From: JAHQVI01 sp050330195
Lineage (GTDB): Bacteria > Pseudomonadota > Alphaproteobacteria > Rhizobiales > Rhodomicrobiaceae
DNA: 64,000 bases
Reading direction: 5' to 3'
Assembly (NCBI GenBank): GCA_050330195.1
Contig: JBHJOB010000046.1
Coordinates: forward strand, 10,406 to 74,405
Position 1 is the stretch's first letter. Each line of letters begins with the position of its first letter. The notes under the pieces were generated by a model. It was not told where the DNA came from. It ran no database searches and worked only from the letters and a program-made list of their open reading frames with translations. Shown here piece by piece: positions 32,021 to 41,313 of this stretch. The position numbers and the translations under genes were made by a program.

Positions 32021-32971
32021 CTAAACCTTTTCAACCTCGGGCTTGCCGAGCAGCCCGGACGGGAAGAAGATCATGACGATGGCCAGGATCGAGAAGGCGG
32101 CGACGTCCTTGTATTCCGTCGTGAAATAGCCCGCCCAGAAAACCTCGATCAGCCCGATGATCAGGCCGCCCAGCATTGCGCCCGGAAGTGAACCGATCCC
32201 GCCGAGCACGGCGGCGGTGAATGCCTTGACGCCGGCGACGAAGCCGATGAAGAAGTCGATCACGCCGTAATAGAGCAGGAACATCAGACCGGCGACTGCG
32301 GCGAGAGCGGCGCCCATGACGAAAGTCAGCGCGATGATGCGGTCCACATTGACGCCGAGCAGCGCGGCCATTTTCCGGTCCTGCTCGCAGGCGCGCTGCT
32401 GACGGCCAAGCTTGGTCTTGGCGATGACGTACCAGAATGCCGTCATCAGGACGATGGTGGTAAGGACGATCAATATCTGGATGTTGCTCAAGGTGATGGA
32501 ATAGACGCCTTCGGCGCCGAACGTGAAGCCTCCGGTCACGACGGGCGGCAGCGGCTTCACGCGGGCGTCCTGGTTGAGCTGGACGAAATTCTGGAGCGCA
32601 ATGGACATGCCGATCGCGGTGATGAGCGGCGCGAGCCGGAAGGAGCCGCGCAAGGGCCGGTAGGCGACGCGTTCGAGCGCCCAGCCCCAGACTGATGTCA
32701 GCACCATCGCAATGATCAGCACGAGCAACAGCACGAGCGGGATGAAACTGATGCCGATGGAGATCAGCAGGAGGAAGAAGATCAGCGACAGGAACGCCCC
32801 GACCATGAAGATATCGCCATGCGCGAAATTGATCATGCCGATGATGCCGTAGACCATCGTGTAGCCGATGGCGATCAGACCGTAGATCGATCCCAGCGTG
32901 AGCCCGTTGATAAGCTGCTGCACGAAATACGGGTCGGCCAGCGAGAAGATGCTTGTGATGAATTGTTCCAT
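32021..32971 (-). CDS. livH: Branched-chain amino acid ABC transporter permease LivH
   Basis: 316 residues, eight or so membrane helices. Family motifs are LTLGSIYGLIAIGYTMVYGIIGMINFAHGDIFMVGAF (read in parts) and the EAA loop GRQQRACEQDRKMAALLGVNVDR. First gene of the operon; its promoter must be in 32972-33439. Confidence 0.95.
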   Translation of the reverse strand: MEQFITSIFSLADPYFVQQLINGLTLGSIYGLIAIGYTMVYGIIGMINFAHGDIFMVGAFLSLIFFLLLISIGISFIPLVLLLVLIIAMVLTSVWGWALERVAYRPLRGSFRLAPLITAIGMSIALQNFVQLNQDARVKPLPPVVTGGFTFGAEGVYSITLSNIQILIVLTTIVLMTAFWYVIAKTKLGRQQRACEQDRKMAALLGVNVDRIIALTFVMGAALAAVAGLMFLLYYGVIDFFIGFVAGVKAFTAAVLGGIGSLPGAMLGGLIIGLIEVFWAGYFTTEYKDVAAFSILAIVMIFFPSGLLGKPEVEKV

Positions 32972-33439
32972 GGGAGCGGGCGGATCCGGATTACGTTAGC
33001 TCAGATATGCCGTTGCGCGAGGTCTTAGCAGAGGCTTCAGCTTTTGGACAGCGATCCTAATGAATTACAGAGAGACGCGCGATTGCTCAAGTCCCATTAC
33101 GCATGTCGGACGCTTTGATGGACGCGTTCCGAACTGGCGCGCATCTTGCTTGACGGAAAATCCGCCCCGCGCCGGATCAGGGCAGCGCCGCAGCCGCGAA
33201 CGATGAGACATGCGCGTGAAAAATAAACGATTTCTCATGGCTTGCCTTCTAAAGATGCGTTTCATGAAAACTTTGGCGTGTCGCGCGTGGGCCACAACCA
33301 TGTTATGTTCTGGCACAATTTTATCGACATATGCGGCCGATTGCGTAATGGACATGCAGTTGACGTTTTCGTCAATCATTTCCACGTAGAGAATGAATAA
33401 ATTTGCGGGACCCGGCCGCCAGCGACGGAGGATTTGAGC
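32972..33439. other. Divergent intergenic region between livH and fadE
   Basis: 468 bases with no credible gene; it should hold the liv promoter (minus) and the fadE promoter (plus). The only clear element is the perfect palindrome at 33360-33375. Weak open frames running across it on the minus strand are antisense to fadE and look spurious. Confidence 0.6.
33360..33375. promoter_or_regulatory. Palindromic operator candidate before fadE
   Basis: TTGACGTTTTCGTCAA is a perfect inverted repeat (6-base arms, TTTT centre) 65 bases before the fadE start. Its left arm also resembles a -35 hexamer. A repressor binding here would block the fadE-fadJ-fadI operon. The MerR-type gene beside fadD (41314-41772) is a candidate binder, by context only. 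Confidence 0.5.
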
Positions 33440-35968
33440 ATGGTAGGACTTCTGTTTGTCCTTCTCTGCATTGGTGCAGTCATAGCCCTGGCTCTGTGGA
33501 GAGCGCCCGTGTGGGCATGGGCCGCGGTTGTAGCGGTAGCAACCTTGCTGATTCAGACGGGCGTTGCCTTCGGGCCGATGGGCGGCCTGACCATCACGAA
33601 AGTCTTTGCATGGATTCCGGCCCTGCTGCTCGCCGCGCTCGCTTACCGGCCATTCCGGCAGGCGCTCGTCACCAAACCCGCCTTCGCCATGGTCAAGAAG
33701 ATCATGCCGCCCGTCTCGCCGACCGAGCGGGAAGCGCTTGAGGCCGGTACGCTTGGCTTCGATACCGAGCTTTTCGGCGGCGAGCCCAACTGGGACAAGC
33801 TTCGCGCCGTGCGCCCGATGAGCCTGACCGAAGACGAACGCAATTTTCTGGACGGCCCGACCGAAGAACTCTGCCGGATGCTGAACGACTGGGACATCCG
33901 CGAGAATCATCGCGAGGTTCCCGAGCCCATCTGGAAGTTCATCAAGGAAAAGGGCTTTCTGGGGATGCTGATCTCCAAGGAGCATGGCGGGCTCGGCTTT
34001 TCCGCGCAGGCCCAGTCGCTGATCCTCGGCAAGGTCGCCTCACGATCGCCTGACGCATCCGTCGTCGTCATGGTGCCGAACTCGCTTGGACCGGGCGAGT
34101 TGATCGAGAAATTCGGCACGGATGAACAGAAAGAGAAATTCCTTGGACCTCTCGCGCGCGGCGAGGAAGTGCCCTGTTTCGCGCTGACCGGGCCTTATGC
34201 CGGTTCGGACGCGGCTTCCATGCGCGATGTCGGCTATGTGACGCGCGGCCAGCATAATGGCGAGGAGGTGCTCGGCATCCGGCTGAACTGGGACAAGCGC
34301 TACATCACGCTGGCGCCGAACGCCACGCTCGTCGGTCTCGCCTTCCAGCTTTACGATCCTGAAAAGCTGCTCGGCAAGGGTGAGGATCTGGGCATCACGC
34401 TTGCGCTTCTGCCGCACGATCATCCCGGCGTCAGCATCGGCCGCCGCCACCTGCCTTGCGGCAACGCTTTCCCGAACGGCCCTATCTGGGGCGAGAATGT
34501 CTTTATTCCGGCCGACTGGATCATCGGCGGCCCCGAGCGCGCCGGTCAGGGCTGGCGGATGCTGATGAGCTGCCTCGCCGCGGGCCGTGCGATTTCGCTG
34601 CCGGCTTCGGGTACGGCCGCCGCCAAGGGCATGTTGCGCTCGACCTCTGCCTATGCCCGCGTGCGCTCGCAATTCGCGATCCCGATCGGCAAGATGGAAG
34701 GCATCGAGGAGCCGCTGGCCCGGCTTGTCGAAGCGGCTTACCTGCTTGAATCCGCCCGGTCCGTTACGGCTTCGATGGTCTCCGGCGGCGAAAAGCCCGC
34801 CGTGATTTCCGCGCTGATGAAATATCGCTGCACCGAATGGGCGCGGCAGGCGGTGAACGATGCGATGGACATCCAGGCCGGCAAGGCGATCTGCGACGGA
34901 CCGTCCAATTACGCGCAGGCCGCCTATCAGTCGATTCCCGTCAGCATCACCGTCGAAGGCGCAAATATCCTGACGCGCTCGCTGATGGTGATCGCGCAAG
35001 GCGCGCTGCGCAGCCACCCGTGGCTGTTCAAGGAGATCGAGGCCGTTCAGCACTGGGACGACGATGAAGGCTTCAAGGCATTCGAGACGGCGTTCGAGGG
35101 CCATGTCGGCTTTGCCATGGCCAACATCTTCGGTTCCTTCTTCCACAACATCACCTTCGGCCTGCTCGCCGTTTCGCCGAAAGCGCGCTATACGGGACAC
35201 TGGTACCGTCAGGCCTACCGGGCGGCGCGCAATTTCGCGCTGGTCACGGACCTCTCGGTCGCCATTCTGGGCGGCGGCCTCAAGACCAGGCAGCATCTGA
35301 CGGGCCGTCTCGCCGATGCGCTGTCGGACCTTTATTTCCTCTGCTGCGTGTTAAAACGCTTCGAGGATGACGGCGAGCCGCAGACGGACCGGCCGATTGT
35401 CGATCATTGCGCGCAAAATGCGTTGAGCCGCTTTTACGTCTCGCTCGACCGGGTGATCGCCAACTTCCCGAACCCGGTGGTGGGCGCACTGATGCGCGTC
35501 TGCGTCTTCCCGCTCGGCAACGGTTTCCGCCCGGCGCGCGACCGGAGCGCCAAACAGGTCGTCTCGCTCGTTCTGGAGCCCACCGCCACGCGCGACCGGT
35601 TGACCCGGGAGCTTTACGTCACGCGCGATCCAAACGATGCGCAGGGCGTGCTGGAGCTGGCCTTCGAGAAGGTCATCGAGACCGAGGAAGCCAATCGCAA
35701 GCTGGAGCGTGCGGTGCGCGATGGAACCGTTCGCCGCGTTCTGGGTAATGACTTCATTGCCGAGGCCGTGCAGAAGGGCATTCTCAGCGCCGATGAGGGC
35801 GAACGGATGCGCGAGCGCGAAGATCTCGTGGCCAAGGTGATCGCCGTGGATCATTTCGATCCCGACGAGATTACCGGCAAGAGCGCGATCGGTCACAATT
35901 CGCGTCCTGCGGATGCATTCGACAAGCCGCCCCATGCCTCGGGCGGCGAAATTCACGCGGCGGAATAA
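33440..35968 (+). CDS. fadE: Acyl-CoA dehydrogenase FadE (long, membrane-linked type)
   Basis: First oxidation of beta-oxidation, acyl-CoA to enoyl-CoA. 842 residues from ATG 33440 (GGAGG upstream). Two N-terminal hydrophobic helices (VGLLFVLLCIGAVIALALW and ALLLAALAYRP) tether it to the membrane. The dehydrogenase core spans about 80-560 (CFALTGPYAGSDAASMRDVG, ISLPASGTAAAKGM) and a DUF1974-type C-terminal domain follows. Length and layout match E. coli FadE. First gene of a three-gene operon. Confidence 0.95.
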   Translation: MVGLLFVLLCIGAVIALALWRAPVWAWAAVVAVATLLIQTGVAFGPMGGLTITKVFAWIPALLLAALAYRPFRQALVTKPAFAMVKKIMPPVSPTEREALEAGTLGFDTELFGGEPNWDKLRAVRPMSLTEDERNFLDGPTEELCRMLNDWDIRENHREVPEPIWKFIKEKGFLGMLISKEHGGLGFSAQAQSLILGKVASRSPDASVVVMVPNSLGPGELIEKFGTDEQKEKFLGPLARGEEVPCFALTGPYAGSDAASMRDVGYVTRGQHNGEEVLGIRLNWDKRYITLAPNATLVGLAFQLYDPEKLLGKGEDLGITLALLPHDHPGVSIGRRHLPCGNAFPNGPIWGENVFIPADWIIGGPERAGQGWRMLMSCLAAGRAISLPASGTAAAKGMLRSTSAYARVRSQFAIPIGKMEGIEEPLARLVEAAYLLESARSVTASMVSGGEKPAVISALMKYRCTEWARQAVNDAMDIQAGKAICDGPSNYAQAAYQSIPVSITVEGANILTRSLMVIAQGALRSHPWLFKEIEAVQHWDDDEGFKAFETAFEGHVGFAMANIFGSFFHNITFGLLAVSPKARYTGHWYRQAYRAARNFALVTDLSVAILGGGLKTRQHLTGRLADALSDLYFLCCVLKRFEDDGEPQTDRPIVDHCAQNALSRFYVSLDRVIANFPNPVVGALMRVCVFPLGNGFRPARDRSAKQVVSLVLEPTATRDRLTRELYVTRDPNDAQGVLELAFEKVIETEEANRKLERAVRDGTVRRVLGNDFIAEAVQKGILSADEGERMREREDLVAKVIAVDHFDPDEITGKSAIGHNSRPADAFDKPPHASGGEIHAAE

Positions 35969-35982
35969 GTGGGGAGGACGAA

Positions 35983-38022
35983 ATGACGGAATTGCTCCCG
36001 GATCTGAAACATTGGCGTTTCGAGATCGACTTTGAAAAGCTGGCCTGGGCGACGCTCGATCAGGCGGGCGAAAGCACAAACACCTTCGGCACGGAGACGA
36101 CGACCGAGCTTGAAAAGATCGTTGCGGCTGCCGAGGAGGCGGTCCGGCGCGGAGACATTCGCGGGCTGATCTTCATGTCGGCCAAGAAGTCCTTCATTGC
36201 CGGAGCCGATATCCGCGAGTTCGAGAACATGACCCGCGAAAAGGATGTCGAGGATGTCGTCCGGCAGGTCACCGGCGTATTCGACCGGATCGAGGCCATG
36301 GACATCCCGGTCATTGTCGGCATTCACGGCTTTTGCCTTGGCGGCGGGCTGGAATTCGCGATGGCCTGCCATTACCGCATCGCCACGCGCGATGACGCAA
36401 CGCGCCTCGGCTTGCCCGAAGTCAAGCTGGGGCTGATCCCCGGCCTGAATGGCACGGTGCGCTGGATCGAGCTGTCCGGGCCGATGGCGGCGATGCCGAA
36501 CATGCTGGCGGGCAAGATGGTCCGTCCCGGTCCGGCTAAGGCGATGGGCCTCGTCGATCAGCTTGTGCCCGGACCGCTGGAGCTGCGCTGGGCGTGCCGC
36601 AAGGCGGCGCTTCAGGGGCGCAAATCGAAAGGCGCGTCCTGGTGGAAGCGCCTGCTGAGCCAGCCGCCATTGCGCGGAATGCTGGCCAGCCGGATGCGTC
36701 AGGAAACGGCCAAAAAGGTGCGCAAGGAGCATTATCCCGCGCCATTCAAGCTGATCGAGCTTTTCGAGCGATTCGGCGGCGACAAACGGCGCATGGCGAT
36801 GGCCGAGCTGCGCACTTTCGCGCCGCTGATGGTTTCGGAGACTTCACGCAATCTGCGCCGTGTGTTCCGGCTGATGGAGATGCTGAAGAACGAGGCGCCC
36901 AAGGACATGCCGAAGCCGCAGCGCGTTCATGTGATCGGAGCGGGAACCATGGGCGCGGACATCGCCGCGTGGTGCGTCGTTTCGGGCATGGAAGTCAGCG
37001 TTCAGGATCTCTCGCAGGAGCAATTCGACAAGGCGCTCGCCCAGGCCAAGACGTTGTTCAAGAAGCGGATGCGCTCCAAACGCGAAATCGACACGGCGAT
37101 GGCCCGGCTCTATTCGGACATTAAGGGCGAGCACGTCAAGCGCGCCGATGTCGTGATCGAGGCGGTGGTCGAGAAGCTGGACATCAAGCAGAAGGTGCTG
37201 AGCGCGGCCGAAGCGCAGATGAAGCCGGACGCGCTGCTGGCGACGAACACATCGTCGCTGCCGATCGAGCAGATTGCGCAAGGGCTTTCCGATCCGAGCC
37301 GCCTGATAGGCGTGCATTTCTTCAATCCGGTACCGCAGATGCCGCTTGTGGAAGTCGTGCGCGGCCCCGATAGCCGCGAGGATGTCGTGCTCAAGGGCGC
37401 ATCATTTGTGACGGCAATCGACAAATTCCCGCTGATCACCAGAAGCACGGCGGGCTTTCTCGTCAATCGCGTGCTCGGGCCTTACATGTTCGAGGCCATG
37501 CAGCGCGTCGAAAACGGCGAGCCCAAGGAGAAGGTCGACGCGGCGGCGGAGAAATTCGGCATGCCGATGGGGCCGATCACGCTGGCCGATACGGTCGGCC
37601 TCGACATCTGCGCCCATGTGGCCGAGGTGCTCGGGCGTCCCGTGCCGGAGAATTCGAAGCTCGCAAGGCTGGTCGCCAGCGGCAAGCTCGGCAAGAAATC
37701 CGGCGAGGGCTTCTACAACTGGGTCGATGGCAAGCCCGAGAAAGAGCAGAAGCCAGGCGAGGAAGGCAACGGTTTCAATGAAGCCGAGCTGGAGCGTCTG
37801 GGCAAGGAACTGGTCAAGCCGCTCATCGACGAATGCGAGAAATGCCTCGCCGAAGGCGTCGTCGCGGATGCTGACCATGTCGATGCGGGCGTGATTTTCG
37901 GCACCGGCTTTGCGCCTTTCCGTGGCGGCCCGCTGCATTACCGCAAATCGCAAGGCACCGGCGGCGAGCAGCCGCCCAAGGCGCAATCGGAGACAGCCGG
38001 CGTAACCGCTGCTGCCGAGTAA
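35983..38022 (+). CDS. fadJ: Bifunctional enoyl-CoA hydratase / 3-hydroxyacyl-CoA dehydrogenase (FadJ/FadB)
   Basis: 679 residues. Crotonase domain 1-190 (SAKKSFIAGADI, HGFCLGGGLEFAMACHYRIA) hydrates enoyl-CoA. The NAD-binding dehydrogenase domain starts near 310 (HVIGAGTMGADIAAW, NTSSLPIEQIA, HFFNPVPQMPLVEVV), followed by the C-terminal domain with NRVLGPYMFEAM and the FAPFRGGPLHY end. Strong GGGAGG site; 14 bases after fadE. Confidence 0.95.
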   Translation: MTELLPDLKHWRFEIDFEKLAWATLDQAGESTNTFGTETTTELEKIVAAAEEAVRRGDIRGLIFMSAKKSFIAGADIREFENMTREKDVEDVVRQVTGVFDRIEAMDIPVIVGIHGFCLGGGLEFAMACHYRIATRDDATRLGLPEVKLGLIPGLNGTVRWIELSGPMAAMPNMLAGKMVRPGPAKAMGLVDQLVPGPLELRWACRKAALQGRKSKGASWWKRLLSQPPLRGMLASRMRQETAKKVRKEHYPAPFKLIELFERFGGDKRRMAMAELRTFAPLMVSETSRNLRRVFRLMEMLKNEAPKDMPKPQRVHVIGAGTMGADIAAWCVVSGMEVSVQDLSQEQFDKALAQAKTLFKKRMRSKREIDTAMARLYSDIKGEHVKRADVVIEAVVEKLDIKQKVLSAAEAQMKPDALLATNTSSLPIEQIAQGLSDPSRLIGVHFFNPVPQMPLVEVVRGPDSREDVVLKGASFVTAIDKFPLITRSTAGFLVNRVLGPYMFEAMQRVENGEPKEKVDAAAEKFGMPMGPITLADTVGLDICAHVAEVLGRPVPENSKLARLVASGKLGKKSGEGFYNWVDGKPEKEQKPGEEGNGFNEAELERLGKELVKPLIDECEKCLAEGVVADADHVDAGVIFGTGFAPFRGGPLHYRKSQGTGGEQPPKAQSETAGVTAAAE

Positions 38023-38031
38023 GGAGGGATC

Positions 38032-39339
38032 ATGGTGGGACAATTGCGGCGCGTTGCGGTTATCGGCGGGATCAGAACCCCGTTCTGTCGCTCCAACACT
38101 GCCTATGCGGAGCTGAGCAACCTCGACCTGATGACAGCGGCGCTGAACGGGCTGGTCGACAAATACAAGCTGGAAGGCCGGCTGATCGACGAAGTCGTCG
38201 GCGGCGCGGTCGTGACGCATTCCAAGGATTTCAACCTGACGCGCGAGGCGGTGATCGGCACCAAGCTCGATCCGCGCACGCCCGGCATCACGCTGACGCA
38301 AGCCTGCGGCACAAGCCTTCAGGCCGCGCTCGGCAGCGGCGCGAAAATTGCCGCGGGACAGATCGACTGTGCCATCTCGACCGGCTCCGACACGACATCG
38401 GACGCGCCGATCGTCGTGCAGAAGCGGCTCGCCCAGCGGCTGGTCAAGCTCGGCCAGGCCAAGAGCTTCAGCGAAAAGGCCAAGATCTTCGCCAAAGGCT
38501 TCTCGCCATCCGAGCTTGCGCCCGTTCCACCGAGCGTCGCCGAGCCGAGGACCGGCCTTTCGATGGGCGGACATACCGAGCTGATGGCGCAGGAGTTCAA
38601 CATCTCCCGCGAAGCGCAGGACAAGCTTGCCTTTGAGAGCCACAAGAAAGCGGCTGCGGCTTATGACGCCGGTTTCTTCGACGATCTGCTCGTGCCGACG
38701 GCGGGCGTCTTCCGCGACAACAATCTGCGGCCGGACATCGACCTGACCAAGATGGCGACGCTGAAGACCGCGTTCGAGAAATCGGAGCGCGGCACGCTGA
38801 CGGCGGCCAACTCGACACCGCTGACGGATGGCGCTTCCGCCGTTCTTCTGTGCTCGGAGGAATGGGCTGACAAGCACGGGCTGAAGCCGCTCGCTTATCT
38901 GACCTATGGCTATCATGCCGCCATCGACTTCGTGCACGGCCAGGGGCTGCTGATGGCGCCGACCATCGCCGTATCGCGGATGCTCGATCAGGCGGGGCTG
39001 AGCTTGCAGGATTTCGATTTCTACGAGATCCACGAAGCCTTCGCCGCGCAGGTTCTGGCGACGCTTCAGGCCTGGGAGTCGCCAGAATATTGCAAGGAAG
39101 TGCTCGGCAAGGACCAGCCGCTCGGCAGCATCGACCGCGAGAAGCTCAACGTGAAGGGCTCCAGCATCGCGGTGGGCCATCCTTTCGCCGCGACCGGCGG
39201 CCGGATCGTCGCGACGCTTGCCAAGATCCTGCATGAAAATGGCGGCGGGCGCGGGCTGATCTCGGTTTGCACCGCCGGCGGCATGGGCGTGACGGCGATC
39301 CTTGAAGGCATCAGTCCGACACAGCATACGATCCACTGA
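38032..39339 (+). CDS. fadI: Acetyl-CoA C-acyltransferase FadI (3-ketoacyl-CoA thiolase)
   Basis: 435 residues, the long FadI form. Nucleophile C92 (TQACGTSLQAA), HEAFAAQ and GHPFAATGGR histidines, and the second cysteine in CTAGGMGVT. Perfect AAGGAGG site nine bases after fadJ. Releases acetyl-CoA at the end of each cycle, completing the operon. Confidence 0.95.
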   Translation: MVGQLRRVAVIGGIRTPFCRSNTAYAELSNLDLMTAALNGLVDKYKLEGRLIDEVVGGAVVTHSKDFNLTREAVIGTKLDPRTPGITLTQACGTSLQAALGSGAKIAAGQIDCAISTGSDTTSDAPIVVQKRLAQRLVKLGQAKSFSEKAKIFAKGFSPSELAPVPPSVAEPRTGLSMGGHTELMAQEFNISREAQDKLAFESHKKAAAAYDAGFFDDLLVPTAGVFRDNNLRPDIDLTKMATLKTAFEKSERGTLTAANSTPLTDGASAVLLCSEEWADKHGLKPLAYLTYGYHAAIDFVHGQGLLMAPTIAVSRMLDQAGLSLQDFDFYEIHEAFAAQVLATLQAWESPEYCKEVLGKDQPLGSIDREKLNVKGSSIAVGHPFAATGGRIVATLAKILHENGGGRGLISVCTAGGMGVTAILEGISPTQHTIH

Positions 39340-39406
39340 TCCTCAGCGGTCGGCCGATCGAGACATCAGGCGCGGCTGGTACGTCTCCGTCGCGCTTTTT
39401 CCTTGC

Positions 39407-39433
39407 CGTCCTCGTCTTTTCAGGCCGAGGACG
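39407..39433. terminator. Candidate terminator hairpin after fadI
   Basis: CGTCCTCG pairs with CGAGGACG around an 11-base loop, about 70 bases after the fadI stop. No uridine tract follows, so termination would be inefficient or factor-dependent. Confidence 0.35.
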
Positions 39434-39470
39434 TCCCTCGATGGCGGTCGTCCGCTGCCTCAACACGTTC

Positions 39471-39487
39471 AGATCGCAAAACATTGA
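39471..39487 (+). repeat. Duplicated upstream element, copy 1
   Basis: AGATCGCAAAACATTGA, followed by ACATGAT. The same 17-mer is at 40054-40070, also upstream of a thioredoxin gene. Either a remnant of tandem duplication or a kept regulatory site. Confidence 0.7.
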
Positions 39488-39582
39488 ACATGATCTGATT
39501 GCCTGTCACAATTCCGGGCAGATAATATCGTGTATGGAGAACGTACTTATCTGACAACAAGAGTCACTTGGGGAAAAAGGAC

Positions 39583-40011
39583 ATGGGGCGGAGCTTTTAT
39601 TTCACCTTTGTCATCTCTATTCTGGTCACGTTCGTTCTGGCATTTCCATTTTTCATGAATTTCGCACCCCCTCGCGCTCAGTCGACGGATGGTTTCATTC
39701 CCTATGAAGCCGCAAGCTTCTCTGAGACGCGCGCGTCCGGAAAGACGGTGGTCGTCCACGTTCACGCGAGCTGGTGCCCGGCATGCAAGCAGCAGGTTCC
39801 GGTGCTGAAGGCGCTGGCCAAGGAGCCGGCATTCAGCGGGGTCGATTTCGTGCGTGTGGATTTCGACACCGAAAAGGCGTTCCTGAACGAGAATCGCGTT
39901 CCCGTTCAATCCGTCATTCTGGTGTTCAGGAATGGTGGCGAGACCACCCGAATTGTGGGTGTCGTCGATGCCGATGAATTGAGCAGCCGGATCAGGGCCG
40001 CGGCGACCTGA
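39583..40011 (+). CDS. Exported thioredoxin-like protein, first of tandem pair
   Basis: 142 residues from ATG 39583 (AAGGA upstream; TTG 39568 less likely). Uncleaved or cleavable N-terminal hydrophobic segment FYFTFVISILVTFVLAFPFF, then a thioredoxin fold with the active site WCPACK (C65, C68). It probably reduces disulfides in the periplasm, powered by the CcdA-type protein encoded downstream. Closely similar to the next gene (KTVVVHVHASWCPAC vs KTVIVHVHAEWCPVC), so the two arose by duplication. Confidence 0.87.
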   Translation: MGRSFYFTFVISILVTFVLAFPFFMNFAPPRAQSTDGFIPYEAASFSETRASGKTVVVHVHASWCPACKQQVPVLKALAKEPAFSGVDFVRVDFDTEKAFLNENRVPVQSVILVFRNGGETTRIVGVVDADELSSRIRAAAT

Positions 40012-40053
40012 GGCGGCGGTATCGGTATCGCGGGATCACAAGGGAGACAAAAT

Positions 40054-40070
40054 AGATCGCAAAACATTGA
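40054..40070 (+). repeat. Duplicated upstream element, copy 2
   Basis: Same 17-mer as 39471-39487, 101 bases before the second thioredoxin gene; followed by TGAGACATGAT. Confidence 0.7.
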
Positions 40071-40170
40071 TGAGACATGATTGGCGCACGCTTCGCGACG
40101 GCGTCTATGCTTCTGCGGAGATGGGGAATGTTCACGAATACAGCCCAGCCCCATAATCAGGGAGAAACTC

Positions 40171-40557
40171 ATGATCCGCCGTTTCAGTCTTGTCTTTATT
40201 GCATTGGTCTTCACCGCCGTCGCCGCTCAGGCCGGTTCGCTCAAGCCGTATCAGGCCAATGCATTCGAACAGGCCATGTCCGCGGGCAAGACCGTCATCG
40301 TCCATGTGCATGCGGAATGGTGCCCCGTCTGTCATCGGCAGGTGCCCGCGCTCCAGGCGCTTGCCGACGATCCAGCCCTCGCCGATGCGGAATTCATCCA
40401 GGTCAATTTCGACAAGGACCGCGATTTTCTGCAGGCCAATCGCATTTCCGGTCAATCCGTCATACTTGTCTTCAGGGAAGGGCGTGAGGTTGAGCGGCTG
40501 ATCGGCGTAACCGACAGCGCCAGGATACAGTCAGCGGTCAAGGCCGCCGTGAGCTGA
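40171..40557 (+). CDS. Exported thioredoxin-like protein, second of tandem pair
   Basis: 128 residues. Signal peptide RRFSLVFIALVFTAVAAQAG, thioredoxin fold, active site EWCPVCHR with C51 and C54. GGGAG before ATG 40171. It has a more standard cleavable signal than the first copy, so one may stay membrane-bound and the other be free. The CcdA-type gene starts 39 bases later. Confidence 0.88.
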   Translation: MIRRFSLVFIALVFTAVAAQAGSLKPYQANAFEQAMSAGKTVIVHVHAEWCPVCHRQVPALQALADDPALADAEFIQVNFDKDRDFLQANRISGQSVILVFREGREVERLIGVTDSARIQSAVKAAVS

Positions 40558-40596
40558 GCATCACGCACCCGGACCAAAAGCAAAGCGAGCCGACTC

Positions 40597-41313
40597 ATGA
40601 CCGCACTGGCCCTGTCCTATCTTGCCGGAATGCTCACCACGCTGAGCCCATGCGTCCTGCCGATGATACCTCTCGTCCTGGCCGGAACCATGCGGGGCGG
40701 CCGGCTTGGGCCAGTGGCGTTCGCGGCGGGCATGATCGTCTCGTTCACGCTGGTCGGACTTTTCATAGCGAGCATCGGCATCGGCCTCGGCATCAGCGGC
40801 CAGCTCCTGCGCCAGATTGCGGCGGTCATGTTCGTGCTGATGGGGCTGTTTCTGCTGGTCGAGCCGATGCAGGCGCGGCTGGCGACGGCGACCGCCGGCT
40901 TTGCCAACGGTGCGAACAGCCTGGCGGATCGTGTCGATATTGGCGGGCTGGCCGGGCCGTTCCTGATCGGCGCGCTGGCCGGCGCCATCTGGTCGCCATG
41001 CTCCGGGCCCTCGCTCGGCGCAGCGATCGCTCTTGCCGCCGAAGCGGGCGGCTTTGGCGAAGCGGCCCTGCGCATGTTCGTCTTCGGCGCCGGCGCGGCA
41101 AGCGTGCTTCTGCTGCTGGCCTATGGCTCGCGTTCGGCGATCATGGGACGGCGGAACCGGCTCATGGCGGCGTCCTCATGGATCAAACCCGCTGCCGGGG
41201 CGCTGTTCCTGCTGGCCGGTTTCGCAGTGCTGACAGGTCTCGACAAGATGCTGGAAGCCGAACTTGTGAGGATGAGCCCGGACTGGCTGAACCGTCTGAC
41301 GACGAGCTATTGA
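40597..41313 (+). CDS. CcdA/DsbD-type transmembrane electron carrier
   Basis: 238 residues, six predicted helices. The cysteine pair that shuttles electrons is C19 (TLSPCVLPMIP) and C135 (IWSPCSGPSLG). Passes reducing power from cytoplasmic thioredoxin to the periplasmic thioredoxin-like proteins encoded just upstream. Ends one base before the convergent MerR-type gene. True cytochrome c maturation role is not shown, as no ccm genes are near. Confidence 0.88.
   Translation: MTALALSYLAGMLTTLSPCVLPMIPLVLAGTMRGGRLGPVAFAAGMIVSFTLVGLFIASIGIGLGISGQLLRQIAAVMFVLMGLFLLVEPMQARLATATAGFANGANSLADRVDIGGLAGPFLIGALAGAIWSPCSGPSLGAAIALAAEAGGFGEAALRMFVFGAGAASVLLLLAYGSRSAIMGRRNRLMAASSWIKPAAGALFLLAGFAVLTGLDKMLEAELVRMSPDWLNRLTTSY

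Noticed and set aside
33065..33985. Minus-strand frame between livH and fadE
   Set aside because: Half lies inside fadE in antisense, and the remainder has no coding features.
37402..39336. 644-residue minus-strand frame over fadJ and fadI
   Set aside because: Spans two well-supported genes on the other strand and has shadow-type composition.
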